Shown here piece by piece: positions 27,485 through 34,310 of a stretch of 64,000 nt of DNA (its first letter is position 1; every line of letters starts with the position of its first letter). A program made the translations under genes and the position numbers. The notes under the pieces were generated by a model, which was not told the origin of the DNA, did no database searches, and was given only the letters and a program-made list of their open reading frames with translations. The stretch is from the NCBI GenBank assembly GCA_964020105.1, contig OZ026535.1, positions 186,001-250,000 of the forward strand, in the 5' to 3' direction. The DNA comes from G964020105 sp964020105. GTDB taxonomy: Bacteria; Pseudomonadota; Alphaproteobacteria; WRAU01; Hepatincolaceae.

Positions 27485-28543
27485 ATGATGAAAAAGGTGG
27501 TATTAATGGTATTGTTATTATTAGTGGGGTTTGTTAATTGGTTACAAGCAAAAAACATAGTTATTTTAGCAACAGGGGGAACGATAGCAGGAGTAGCAGA
27601 TAAATCAACACAAACGGTAGGCTATAAGGCATCGGCATTGGCGGTTGATACGATAATTAAAAGTGTGCCGGAGCTAAGAAGTATCAAAGATTTAAAAATC
27701 ACAGGAGAGCAGGTATTACAAATAACGTCACAAAATTTCAATGCCGAGTTATGGTTAAAACTTGCGAAGAGAGTTAATCAGTTGATAAAATCAAGAGGTG
27801 TTGATGGAATAATTATAACACATGGAACAGATACAATAGAAGAGACAGCGTATTTTTTGAGTTTAGTAATAAAAACTGACAAACCAATCGTAATAGTAGG
27901 AGCAATGAGACCTACCACGTCTATCAGTGCTGATGGTGCTATGAATTTGTATAATGCAGCTTTGGTTGCTAATGCTGATTCATCCAAAGGTAAGGGGGTT
28001 TTAGTAGTATTTAATGATACAATAATTAGCGCTAGAGAAGTAACAAAAAGCAATAATTTCAAAGTAGAGGCATTTACTGCCACAGGTGGAGGGGTGCTTG
28101 GGTATATTCATAGTGGTGATATATTTTATGTATCTAGTCCTGTAGGTTTGTATGGAAAAAATAGTGAATTCAACATAGAAAATATTAATAAATTACCCGT
28201 GGTTGATATTTTTTATGGTTATCCAGGAGCAAATTATAAATATATTAATTTGGCGGTTGAGCTTAAGATTGATGGTATAGTATACGCTGGCACTGGTAAT
28301 GGTAGTATGAATGATGAGGTAGAAAAGGCAGCAAGATCGGCTCAAAAAGCAGGAGTTGTGATACTAAGAGCCTCAAGAGTGATGAAGGGCAGAGTAGCAA
28401 GAAACGGCGAGGTAGCAGATGATGAAGCAAATTTCATAGTGGCAAAGGATTTAAGTCCACAAAAAGCTAGAATTCTGCTAATGTTAGGATTAACTAAAAA
28501 CAAAGATACAAAATATTTGCAAGAGTTGTTTAATAAATACTAA
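27485..28543 (+). CDS. ansB: Periplasmic (type II) L-asparaginase
   Basis: The enzyme hydrolyses L-asparagine, and often glutamine, to aspartate and ammonia. The 352-residue protein has a signal peptide (about 1-22, ending LQA), which marks the exported high-affinity type II. Both catalytic threonine motifs are present: ATGGTIAG (T30-T33) and THGTDTIEET (T115, D116), together with AMRPTTSISADGAMNL. GGGAG lies 5 bases before the ATG at 27485; the next ATG, one codon on, is equally possible. It may supply aspartate and nitrogen from host asparagine. The promoter carries a palindromic site. Confidence 0.95.
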   Translation: MMKKVVLMVLLLLVGFVNWLQAKNIVILATGGTIAGVADKSTQTVGYKASALAVDTIIKSVPELRSIKDLKITGEQVLQITSQNFNAELWLKLAKRVNQLIKSRGVDGIIITHGTDTIEETAYFLSLVIKTDKPIVIVGAMRPTTSISADGAMNLYNAALVANADSSKGKGVLVVFNDTIISAREVTKSNNFKVEAFTATGGGVLGYIHSGDIFYVSSPVGLYGKNSEFNIENINKLPVVDIFYGYPGANYKYINLAVELKIDGIVYAGTGNGSMNDEVEKAARSAQKAGVVILRASRVMKGRVARNGEVADDEANFIVAKDLSPQKARILLMLGLTKNKDTKYLQELFNKY

Positions 28544-28556
28544 TTAAATAATAGAT

Positions 28557-28601
28557 TGTGGCTATGGCTTTTTATACATTTCATATAATGAGATAGCCAC
28601 A
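28557..28601. terminator. Hairpin spanning the rlmB 3' end
   Basis: TGTGGCTAT (28557-28565) and ATAGCCACA (28593-28601) are perfect reverse complements with a 27-base loop. One arm covers the rlmB stop codon and the other lies within its last codons. It sits between two convergent genes, so it may act as a terminator. The long loop and the weak T-runs make this uncertain. Confidence 0.35.
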
Positions 28602-29320
28602 GCGTTTGTAATATTAAGACTTTCCATAGAGTTGGAATTTATGGGTATCTTAGCCAGAAAATCACAAGATTTTTGAGTTAAGCTACGCATACCCTCACCT
28701 TCTGATCCAAAAACCAAGCAGATTTTTGGGAAAGGGTGTACTTCATGTAAATATTGTTCTGCGTGAGCATCGAGTCCGATTATCCAAAAATCATTTTTTT
28801 TCAAATGCAAAATGGCATTTTGCAAATTAGTTACCTCAACCAGTTTTATTTTTTCAATTGCTCCAGCTGCAGATTTAACCATCATGGAATTTTCCTTAGG
28901 AAAAGAATGTTTAGTGAAAATAATGGCTGAAACTTCAAATGCAGTTGCTGATCTAATAATATTACCTATATTTCTAGTATCGCTAACCCCATCTAATAAA
29001 ATAAGTATCTGTTTTGAATCCTCTGGCATAGAGGAGGTTAAATCATTAATAGTAATATGTTTTAGAGGCATAGTTTGCAAAATGATGCCCTGATGTACAG
29101 AATTTTCAGGTAAATATTTTTCAATTTCAAATTTGTCAGTAATTTTAAGGACAGAAGGATTCGTAGAGGATAGTCTTTTATGAAGTTTTATTAGTAAGTC
29201 TTGCTCATATTTTTTATAGGATAGTATTTTGAGGATTTTTCTTTGTTCATTTTCTATGGCAGCAGAAACAGCATGATAACCATATATCCATAAGGTATCA
29301 GAATCATGATGATTTTTCAA
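28562..29320 (-). CDS. rlmB: 23S rRNA 2'-O-methyltransferase RlmB / TrmH-family
   Basis: This SpoU-type methyltransferase acts on rRNA or tRNA ribose. The 252-residue protein has an N-terminal substrate-binding domain (LWIYGYHAVSAAIEN) and the C-terminal SPOUT knot with motif 1 LLDGVSDTRNIGNIIRSA, motif 2 CLVFGSEGEGMR and motif 3 IPINSNSMESLNITNAVAI. I chose the TTG at 29320: AGGAG lies 7 bases upstream, whereas the longer GTG start at 29356 has no ribosome-binding site. It is transcribed divergently from the tRNA-Tyr/tRNA-Gly/tuf unit. Whether the target is G2251 of 23S rRNA cannot be proved from sequence. Confidence 0.92.
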   Translation of the reverse strand: MKNHHDSDTLWIYGYHAVSAAIENEQRKILKILSYKKYEQDLLIKLHKRLSSTNPSVLKITDKFEIEKYLPENSVHQGIILQTMPLKHITINDLTSSMPEDSKQILILLDGVSDTRNIGNIIRSATAFEVSAIIFTKHSFPKENSMMVKSAAGAIEKIKLVEVTNLQNAILHLKKNDFWIIGLDAHAEQYLHEVHPFPKICLVFGSEGEGMRSLTQKSCDFLAKIPINSNSMESLNITNAVAISLYEMYKKP

Positions 29321-29356
29321 AGGACTACTCCTAGTAAATTGTGAATAAAAAAACAC

Positions 29357-29385
29357 TTGTAAAAAAATAATCTTAATATTAATAT
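29357..29385 (+). promoter_or_regulatory. Candidate sigma-70 promoter for tRNA-Tyr/tRNA-Gly/tuf1
   Basis: TTGTAA (29357-29362) and TAATAT (29380-29385) are separated by exactly 17 bases and lie about 45 bases upstream of tRNA-Tyr. Each box matches the consensus at four positions. In this AT-rich sequence chance matches are common. Confidence 0.35.
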
Positions 29386-29430
29386 ACTATAGATTAATTT
29401 ACAAGATTGTAAATAAGGTTAACTTGTAGC

Positions 29431-29516
29431 GGATGGGTGTCCGAGTGGCTAAAGGAGACGGACTGTAAATCCGTTGGTGTACGCCTACGTTGGTTCGAAT
29501 CCAACCCCATCCACCA
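29431..29516 (+). tRNA. tRNA-Tyr (anticodon GTA)
   Basis: The gene has 86 bases and a long variable arm, as in bacterial tRNA-Tyr. Acceptor GGATGGG pairs with CCCATCC, the anticodon loop CTGTAAA carries GTA, and the 3' CCA is encoded. It is the first gene of the tRNA-Tyr/tRNA-Gly/tuf unit. Confidence 0.96.
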
Positions 29517-29539
29517 TTTAGATATAGTAGAGATTGTAC

Positions 29540-29613
29540 GCGGGTGTAGCTCAATGGTAGAGCAGAAGCCTTCCAAGCTTATTACGAGGGTTCGATTCCC
29601 TTCACCCGCTCCA
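29540..29613 (+). tRNA. tRNA-Gly (anticodon TCC)
   Basis: The cloverleaf is standard. Acceptor GCGGGTG pairs with CACCCGC, the anticodon stem GAAGC/GCTTA closes over CTTCCAA with anticodon TCC, and the 3' CCA is encoded. It lies 23 bases after tRNA-Tyr and 94 bases before the tuf1 start. Confidence 0.95.
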
Positions 29614-29682
29614 TATGTAGTGTAGAATTTATAGTAGTTTGAGTTTAGTTTAGATATAGTGTATTATTTAATTAACAACATA

Positions 29683-30917
29683 AAAGCTAACCAGAGGAGA
29701 GAGAAGGATGGCGAAAGAGAAGTATGAGAGGAAGAAGCCGCATTGTAACGTAGGTACGATAGGTCACGTAGATCATGGTAAGACGACGTTAACGGCGGCG
29801 ATAACGAAGGTAATGAGTGAGATGAACGGTAGTGAGTTCACGCCATTTGATCAGATAGACAAGGCGCCTGAGGAGAAGGCGAGGGGTATAACTATATCTG
29901 CGTCGCACGTTGAGTATGAGAGTCCTAATAGACATTATGCGCATGTGGATTGTCCTGGACATGCTGATTATGTGAAGAATATGATAACGGGAGCTGCGCA
30001 GATGGATGGGGCGATATTGGTTGTATCAGCGAATGATGGTCCTATGCCGCAGACGAGGGAGCATATATTGTTAGCGAAGCAGGTTGGTGTGCCGGCGATA
30101 TGTGTATTTATGAACAAGGTTGATATGGTAGATGACGCTGAGTTATTAGATTTAGTGGAGATGGAGATAAGGGATTTATTGACAAGTTTTGGTTTTCCAG
30201 GTGAGGAGATACCTATAATAAGGGGTTCTGCATTGGCGGCGTTAGAGGGAAGGGATGCTGTGATAGGTAAGGAGGCGATAGTTAGGTTAATGGAGGCGGT
30301 AGATAGTTATATAGAGCAGCCGGATAGGCCGATAGACAAGGCGTTTTTGATGCCAGTTGAGGATGTATTTTCCATATCAGGAAGGGGGACGGTTGTAACT
30401 GGTAGGATAGAGACAGGAGTAGTGAAGGTTGGAGATGAGATAGAGATAGTGGGGTTAAAGGATACGCAGAAGAGTACGTGTACTGGTGTAGAGATGTTCC
30501 GGAAGTTGTTGGATAGTGGAGAGGCAGGAGATAATGTGGGGGTATTGTTGAGAGGGACGAAGAGAGAGGAAGTTGAGAGGGGACAGGTGTTAGTGAAGCC
30601 AGGGTCAATAAAGGCGCATAATAGGTTTGAGTGTGAGGCGTATATATTGACGAAGGAAGAGGGAGGAAGGCACACACCATTTTTTGCGAATTACAGGCCA
30701 CAGTTTTATTTTAGGACGACGGACGTTACTGGTACGGTAGTGTTGCCGAAGGGAGTAGAGATGGTAATGCCAGGAGATAATATAAAGTTTGAAGTAGAAT
30801 TAATAAGTCCTGTAGCGATGGAAGATCAGTTAAGGTTTGCCATAAGAGAGGGAGGTAGAACCGTTGGTGCTGGAATTATCTCTAAGGTCTTGAAATAATA
30901 TATAGTAAGGAGAGATT
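29683..30917 (+). repeat. 1,235-bp direct repeat, copy 1 (tuf1 with flanks)
   Basis: The sequence from AAAGCTAACCAG (29683) to GGAGAGATT (30917) appears identical to 45693-46927. The repeat covers the tuf ribosome-binding site, the whole gene and the first bases after it. Those include an AAGGAGAG motif that in copy 2 is the ribosome-binding site of rpsJ and here precedes no protein gene. Confidence 0.93.
29708..30898 (+). CDS. tuf: Elongation factor Tu, copy 1
   Basis: EF-Tu delivers aminoacyl-tRNA to the ribosome using GTP. The 396-residue protein has GHVDHGKT (residues 19-26), the effector RGITI, DCPGH and NKVD, then the two beta-barrel domains. It is identical in protein, and as far as I can see in DNA, to the copy at 45718-46908. 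It sits between tRNA-Gly and tRNA-Trp, the classical tufB position. Codon use is strongly biased to G-ending and G-rich codons (AAG, GAG, GCG, ACG, AGG), unlike most of the window. A GGAGAGAGAAGG stretch precedes the ATG. Confidence 0.98.
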   Translation: MAKEKYERKKPHCNVGTIGHVDHGKTTLTAAITKVMSEMNGSEFTPFDQIDKAPEEKARGITISASHVEYESPNRHYAHVDCPGHADYVKNMITGAAQMDGAILVVSANDGPMPQTREHILLAKQVGVPAICVFMNKVDMVDDAELLDLVEMEIRDLLTSFGFPGEEIPIIRGSALAALEGRDAVIGKEAIVRLMEAVDSYIEQPDRPIDKAFLMPVEDVFSISGRGTVVTGRIETGVVKVGDEIEIVGLKDTQKSTCTGVEMFRKLLDSGEAGDNVGVLLRGTKREEVERGQVLVKPGSIKAHNRFECEAYILTKEEGGRHTPFFANYRPQFYFRTTDVTGTVVLPKGVEMVMPGDNIKFEVELISPVAMEDQLRFAIREGGRTVGAGIISKVLK

Positions 30918-30954
30918 TAACAGCGGTGGTTTTAGAGATTCGTTGTTATAGTGT

Positions 30955-31029
30955 AGGAGTGTAGCTCAATGGTAGAGTATCGGTCTCCAAAACCGGAGGT
31001 TGTGGGTTCGACTCCCTCCGCTCCTGCCA
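30955..31029 (+). tRNA. tRNA-Trp (anticodon CCA)
   Basis: Acceptor AGGAGTG pairs with CGCTCCT, with one T-G pair. The anticodon loop CTCCAAA carries CCA, and the 3' CCA end is encoded. It lies between tuf1 and secE, as in many bacteria. Confidence 0.95.
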
Positions 31030-31054
31030 AAATACTGAAGGGGATTAGTTAGGT

Positions 31055-31249
31055 ATGTTAAAAGATTCTTTAAGATTTATTAATCAGGTGAAACAAGAGT
31101 TTAATAAAATCACTTGGACTTCGCGGAAGCAGGCTTTATCTGTATCTGCTATGGTTTTTGTGATGGTATTTATAACTGCATTTTATTTTTTTGTTTTAGA
31201 TTGGATTCTCTCAAGTATAGTAAATTTTTTACTTAATTTAGGGAGTTAA
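31055..31249 (+). CDS. secE: Preprotein translocase subunit SecE
   Basis: SecE clamps the SecY channel of the inner-membrane Sec translocon. The 64-residue protein is of the short, single-helix type. A conserved amphipathic part (NQVKQEFNKITWTSRKQ, about residues 10-26) is followed by one transmembrane helix (about 31-53). Its place between tRNA-Trp and nusG is conserved. It is followed by nusG after a single base, so the two are co-transcribed. Confidence 0.95.
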   Translation: MLKDSLRFINQVKQEFNKITWTSRKQALSVSAMVFVMVFITAFYFFVLDWILSSIVNFLLNLGS

Positions 31250-31250
31250 T

Positions 31251-31793
31251 ATGAATTGGTACGTATTGCAGGTATATTCTGGCTATGAAAAGCAGATATT
31301 GGAAGCTATAGAAGAGATAGTAAAGAAGAAGGGGTTGGAGTCTAAGATAAAGGAAATATTTGTGCCAACTCAGGATGTTTTACAGGTGCGTTATGGTAAA
31401 AAAAGCAGTGTAAAAAAGAGGCTTATAACTGGGTATATGTTCATCAATATGGATTTAGATGATAATTTGTTGCACGTTATTAAAAATATCCCTAGGGTGT
31501 CTGGATTTATTGGGTCAACGGATAAGGATGGATTTCCATTTCCTGTTTCTCAAGCAGAGATCGATAAGATGGTATCTTATGCAGATAGTCAGAACAGCAA
31601 TATGGCAAATAACGTTATGAATTTTGATATTGGTGAGGAGATATCCATAATTCACGGTCCTTTTGCCTCTTTTAAGGGAACCATTGAAGAAATAGATGAA
31701 GAGAAAGCAAAAATTAAAGTAGCTGTTTCCATATTTGGTAGAATGACTCCTGTGGAATTAGAATATATTCAGGTAGAAAAAATAAAAGGGTAG
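31251..31793 (+). CDS. nusG: Transcription termination/antitermination protein NusG
   Basis: NusG binds RNA polymerase, reduces pausing, and links it to Rho or to the ribosome. The 180-residue protein has the N-terminal NGN domain (WYVLQVYSGYEKQILEAI ... GYMFINMDLDD) and a C-terminal KOW domain (about 125-180: GEEISIIHGPFASFKGTIEEID). Length and layout are normal for Alphaproteobacteria. It shares a transcript with secE. A candidate promoter for the rplK operon begins 16 bases after its stop. Confidence 0.97.
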   Translation: MNWYVLQVYSGYEKQILEAIEEIVKKKGLESKIKEIFVPTQDVLQVRYGKKSSVKKRLITGYMFINMDLDDNLLHVIKNIPRVSGFIGSTDKDGFPFPVSQAEIDKMVSYADSQNSNMANNVMNFDIGEEISIIHGPFASFKGTIEEIDEEKAKIKVAVSIFGRMTPVELEYIQVEKIKG

Positions 31794-31808
31794 CAAGACA
31801 GATATATA

Positions 31809-31837
31809 TTGACAAGGCAATAGAAAAAATGTATGAC
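31809..31837 (+). promoter_or_regulatory. Candidate promoter for rplKAJL-rpoBC
   Basis: TTGACA (31809-31814) is a perfect -35 box; TATGAC (31832-31837) lies 17 bases further and matches the -10 consensus at four positions. It is placed about 105 bases upstream of rplK, in the nusG-rplK gap. The -10 region also starts a 6-bp hairpin (TATGAC/GTCATA). Confidence 0.42.
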
Positions 31838-31941
31838 TAAGGTCATAGTGAAGCGTGTGGAGAAAATTGAGTAGGAAAATGTAGTTGACAGGCAAAAGTC
31901 TTACTACAGCTCTAAAAATTAAATAGGATAGAGGGTTTATT

Positions 31942-32367
31942 ATGGCAAAAAAAATACAGACGTATATCAAATCGCAGGTAGCGGCGGCACAGGCGGCACC
32001 GGCTGCTCTTGGGTCGACGTTAGGTCCGGCTGGAGTTAATATTATGGAGTTTTGTAAAGCATTTAATGCACAAACTCAATCTTTAGAGCCAGGGATGCCT
32101 ATTCCGGTAATTATAACAGTGTACACTGATCGTAGTTTTACATTTATTACTAAAAAACCGCCAGTTACTTATTATATTAAAAAAGCTTCTGGTATTCAGA
32201 AGGGTTCCTCAACAACAGGTAGAGGTGTAGTTGGTAAAATAAGTATGTCACAAATAAAAACTATTGCACAAGACAAAATGGTTGATTTAAATGCTAGAAA
32301 TCTTGAGGCAGCATGTGAAATGATTAAAGGATCAGCTCGTTCAATGGGCTTAGAGGTGGTGGAGTAA
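31942..32367 (+). CDS. rplK: Ribosomal protein L11
   Basis: L11 binds the GTPase-associated centre of 23S rRNA. The 141-residue length is standard. The proline-rich AAQAAPAALGSTLGPAGVNIMEFCKAFN start and the C-terminal RNA-binding part (KTIAQDKMVDLNARNLEAACEMIKGSARSMGLEV) are conserved. The N-terminal AAQAAPA replaces the more usual QIPAGKANPAPPVG, a small lineage variation. It begins the L11-L1-L10-L7/L12-RpoB-RpoC run, 148 bases after nusG. Confidence 0.97.
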   Translation: MAKKIQTYIKSQVAAAQAAPAALGSTLGPAGVNIMEFCKAFNAQTQSLEPGMPIPVIITVYTDRSFTFITKKPPVTYYIKKASGIQKGSSTTGRGVVGKISMSQIKTIAQDKMVDLNARNLEAACEMIKGSARSMGLEVVE

Positions 32368-32372
32368 TCAAA

Positions 32373-33068
32373 ATGGTAAAAGATACAAAAAGAATTGCTA
32401 AAATTAAAAGTTCTGTTGATTTAATGAAGATGTATCCAATAGAGGAGGCCATTTCAATTATAGTTGACAATAGTAAAGTTAAGTTTTCTGAAACTATGGA
32501 TATTGCGGTTAAATTAGGAGTTAATCCACAGCATTCAGATCAGATAGTTAGAGGTGTAGTGCAATTGCCACATGGTACGGGAAAGGTGATCAAAATAGCT
32601 GTTTTTGCCAAAGGAGATAAAGCTAAGGAAGCTATGGAGTGTGGTGCTGATATTGTAGGGGCGGAAGATTTAGTGGAAAAAATAGAGGGTGGAACTATTA
32701 ATTTTGATAAATGTATAGCTACACCTGATATGATGGTATTATTAGGCAAGGTGGCAAAAATTCTTGGGCCTAAGGGGTTAATGCCAAATGCTAAGCTTGG
32801 TAGTGTTACTATGAATATTAAAGCGGCGGTTGAGTCGGCAAAAGCTGGGCAGATTGAATTTAGAGCCGAAAAAGCAGGGATAGTTCATGCTGGTCTTGGT
32901 AAATTAAGTTTTCCTCAAGCTTCTTTGGTAGAGAATATTAAGGTATTTTTTGATGCCTTAGCAAAAGCTAAACCAACTGGAGCGAAAGGTACTTATTTTT
33001 TAAAAGCAACCATATCTTCTACTATGGGAGTTGGATTGAAGTTAGATTTATCTAGTGTTATAAAGTAG
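32373..33068 (+). CDS. rplA: Ribosomal protein L1
   Basis: L1 binds the 23S rRNA stalk at the E site, and in many bacteria binds its own mRNA to repress the L11 operon. The 231-residue protein has LMPNAKLGSVT and GQIEFRAEKAGIVHAGLGKLSF, both diagnostic. It begins 5 bases after rplK, implying translational coupling. The 218-base leader of rplJ follows. Confidence 0.97.
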   Translation: MVKDTKRIAKIKSSVDLMKMYPIEEAISIIVDNSKVKFSETMDIAVKLGVNPQHSDQIVRGVVQLPHGTGKVIKIAVFAKGDKAKEAMECGADIVGAEDLVEKIEGGTINFDKCIATPDMMVLLGKVAKILGPKGLMPNAKLGSVTMNIKAAVESAKAGQIEFRAEKAGIVHAGLGKLSFPQASLVENIKVFFDALAKAKPTGAKGTYFLKATISSTMGVGLKLDLSSVIK

Positions 33069-33286
33069 TTTTTGATTGATTTAAGTTTTACTATGTCTAT
33101 GCAGACATAGTGATTGAGATGCCCGTCAAAGACCTTAGGTGTATTACTATTATGATACTTAATTTCCTAAGTAGGCGGTGAGTAGAGTTCAAAAATAGGA
33201 GCTTTCTCATTTGGCGGGGAGGTGTAGTAAAAAATTACTGCATCAAGTGTTTAGTGTTTTTGTAACTTTTAATTAGGAGGAAATCG
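33069..33286 (+). promoter_or_regulatory. Leader of rplJ with hairpin (candidate L10-binding/processing region)
   Basis: The gap between rplA and rplJ holds a perfect 8-bp hairpin (CTATGTCT at 33091-33098, AGACATAG at 33103-33110). It then has a more structured, G-richer stretch around 33170-33230. In many bacteria this interval folds into the leader bound by L10-L7/L12 complexes and carries a processing site. The location fits; the fold itself was not computed. Confidence 0.45.
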
Positions 33287-33796
33287 GTGAATCGTTCTGA
33301 GAAAGGAGAACTGATAGCTGAGTTAAATAAGGTTTTTTTAAATGCTTCGTCTGTTATAGTTGTACACTATAAAGGGTTGACTGTGGCGGAGCTAGAAGAT
33401 TTAAGAAAACAAACATCTAACTTAGATATTGGATTTAAAATTGTAAAGAACAGCTTAGCTAGTTTAGCTCTGAAAGATACGCAAAACAGCATTTTAGATG
33501 AGTTTTTTTCTGGCCCATCTGCCATAGCTTGGGGAGAGGATCCTATTTCTTGTGCGAAAATTATAAATGATTTTGCTAAGAAAAATCCAAAGTTAGCTAT
33601 TGTTGGTGGTTCATATAACTCTTCGAAGCTTTTAGCAGCAGATGTTAAAATTTTAGCTACTTTACCTTCAATGGATGAGATAAGAGGTAGATTAGTTGGT
33701 ATTATGACTGCAGTTGCAACAAAGGTAGCTGTTATTGCTAGGACTCCGGCTACTAATGTGGTTGGTGTATTAGAGGCTTATTCTAAGAAAGCATAA
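33287..33796 (+). CDS. rplJ: Ribosomal protein L10
   Basis: L10 anchors L7/L12 dimers on the large subunit. The 169-residue protein starts with GTG at 33287, well supported by AGGAGG 6 bases before it. The RNA-binding part (NRSEKGELIAELNKVF ... VVHYKGLTVAELEDLRKQ) and the C-terminal L7/L12-binding helix are recognisable. L10 in complex with L7/L12 commonly represses this operon through the leader upstream. Confidence 0.96.
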   Translation: MNRSEKGELIAELNKVFLNASSVIVVHYKGLTVAELEDLRKQTSNLDIGFKIVKNSLASLALKDTQNSILDEFFSGPSAIAWGEDPISCAKIINDFAKKNPKLAIVGGSYNSSKLLAADVKILATLPSMDEIRGRLVGIMTAVATKVAVIARTPATNVVGVLEAYSKKA

Positions 33797-33845
33797 TATT
33801 TAGTTTAATTGATTAGCAATATGTTTATTTTTAAGGAGATAAAAA

Positions 33846-34211
33846 ATGGTAGATTTAGATAAATTAGTAGAAGAACTGTCAGCTTTAACAGTGATACAAG
33901 CAGCTGAGCTTTCAAAAAAATTAGAAGAAAAATGGGGTGTTACTGCAGTTGCAGCTGCGGCTCCTGTTGCAGCTGCGGCTGCACCAGTTGTTGAAGAAAA
34001 AGATGAGTTCTCTGTGACTCTTGTTTCTTCAGGTGAAACTAAAATTAATGTTATTAAGGAAATTAGAGCTATCACCGGGCTTGGTCTAAAAGAAGCTAAA
34101 GATATGGTAGATGGAGCTCCTAAGGTAGTTAAGGAAAGTGTTAAAAAAGAAGAAGCTGCTGAGATTAAGAAAAAGTTAGAAGCTGCTGGAGCTAAAGTAG
34201 AAGTTAAATAA
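33846..34211 (+). CDS. rplL: Ribosomal protein L7/L12
   Basis: L7/L12 forms the flexible stalk that recruits translation GTPases. The 121-residue protein has the N-terminal dimerisation part, an Ala-rich hinge at about residues 36-50 (VAAAAPVAAAAAPV) and the conserved globular C-terminal domain (KINVIKEIRAITGLGLKEAKDMVDGAPK). AAGGAG precedes the ATG. A hairpin in the gap after it may reduce transcription into rpoB. Confidence 0.97.
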   Translation: MVDLDKLVEELSALTVIQAAELSKKLEEKWGVTAVAAAAPVAAAAAPVVEEKDEFSVTLVSSGETKINVIKEIRAITGLGLKEAKDMVDGAPKVVKESVKKEEAAEIKKKLEAAGAKVEVK

Positions 34212-34240
34212 GTTATTATTTTATCTATTAGTTTAGTGAT

Positions 34241-34272
34241 ACCACATCGAAATATAAATATTTTGATGTGGT
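34241..34272 (+). terminator. rplL-rpoB hairpin (attenuator or processing site)
   Basis: ACCACATC (34241-34248) pairs with GATGTGGT (34265-34272). The stem extends inward through G-T and A-T pairs (34249-34253 with 34260-34264) over a six-base loop. There is no U-tract directly after it. The site corresponds to the rplL-rpoB attenuator or RNase III site of other bacteria, where only part of the transcription continues into rpoB. Confidence 0.55.
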
Positions 34273-34310
34273 CTTGTCCGTCATATTAGAAGTTAATTAT
34301 TATTTCAATT

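Noticed and set aside
30282..30701. 139-codon minus-strand frame inside tuf1 (repeated at 46292-46711)
   Set aside because: It is antisense to a certain gene, rich in Pro, Ser and Leu as expected from reverse reading of G-rich codons, and has no start context. The second copy exists only because tuf is duplicated.
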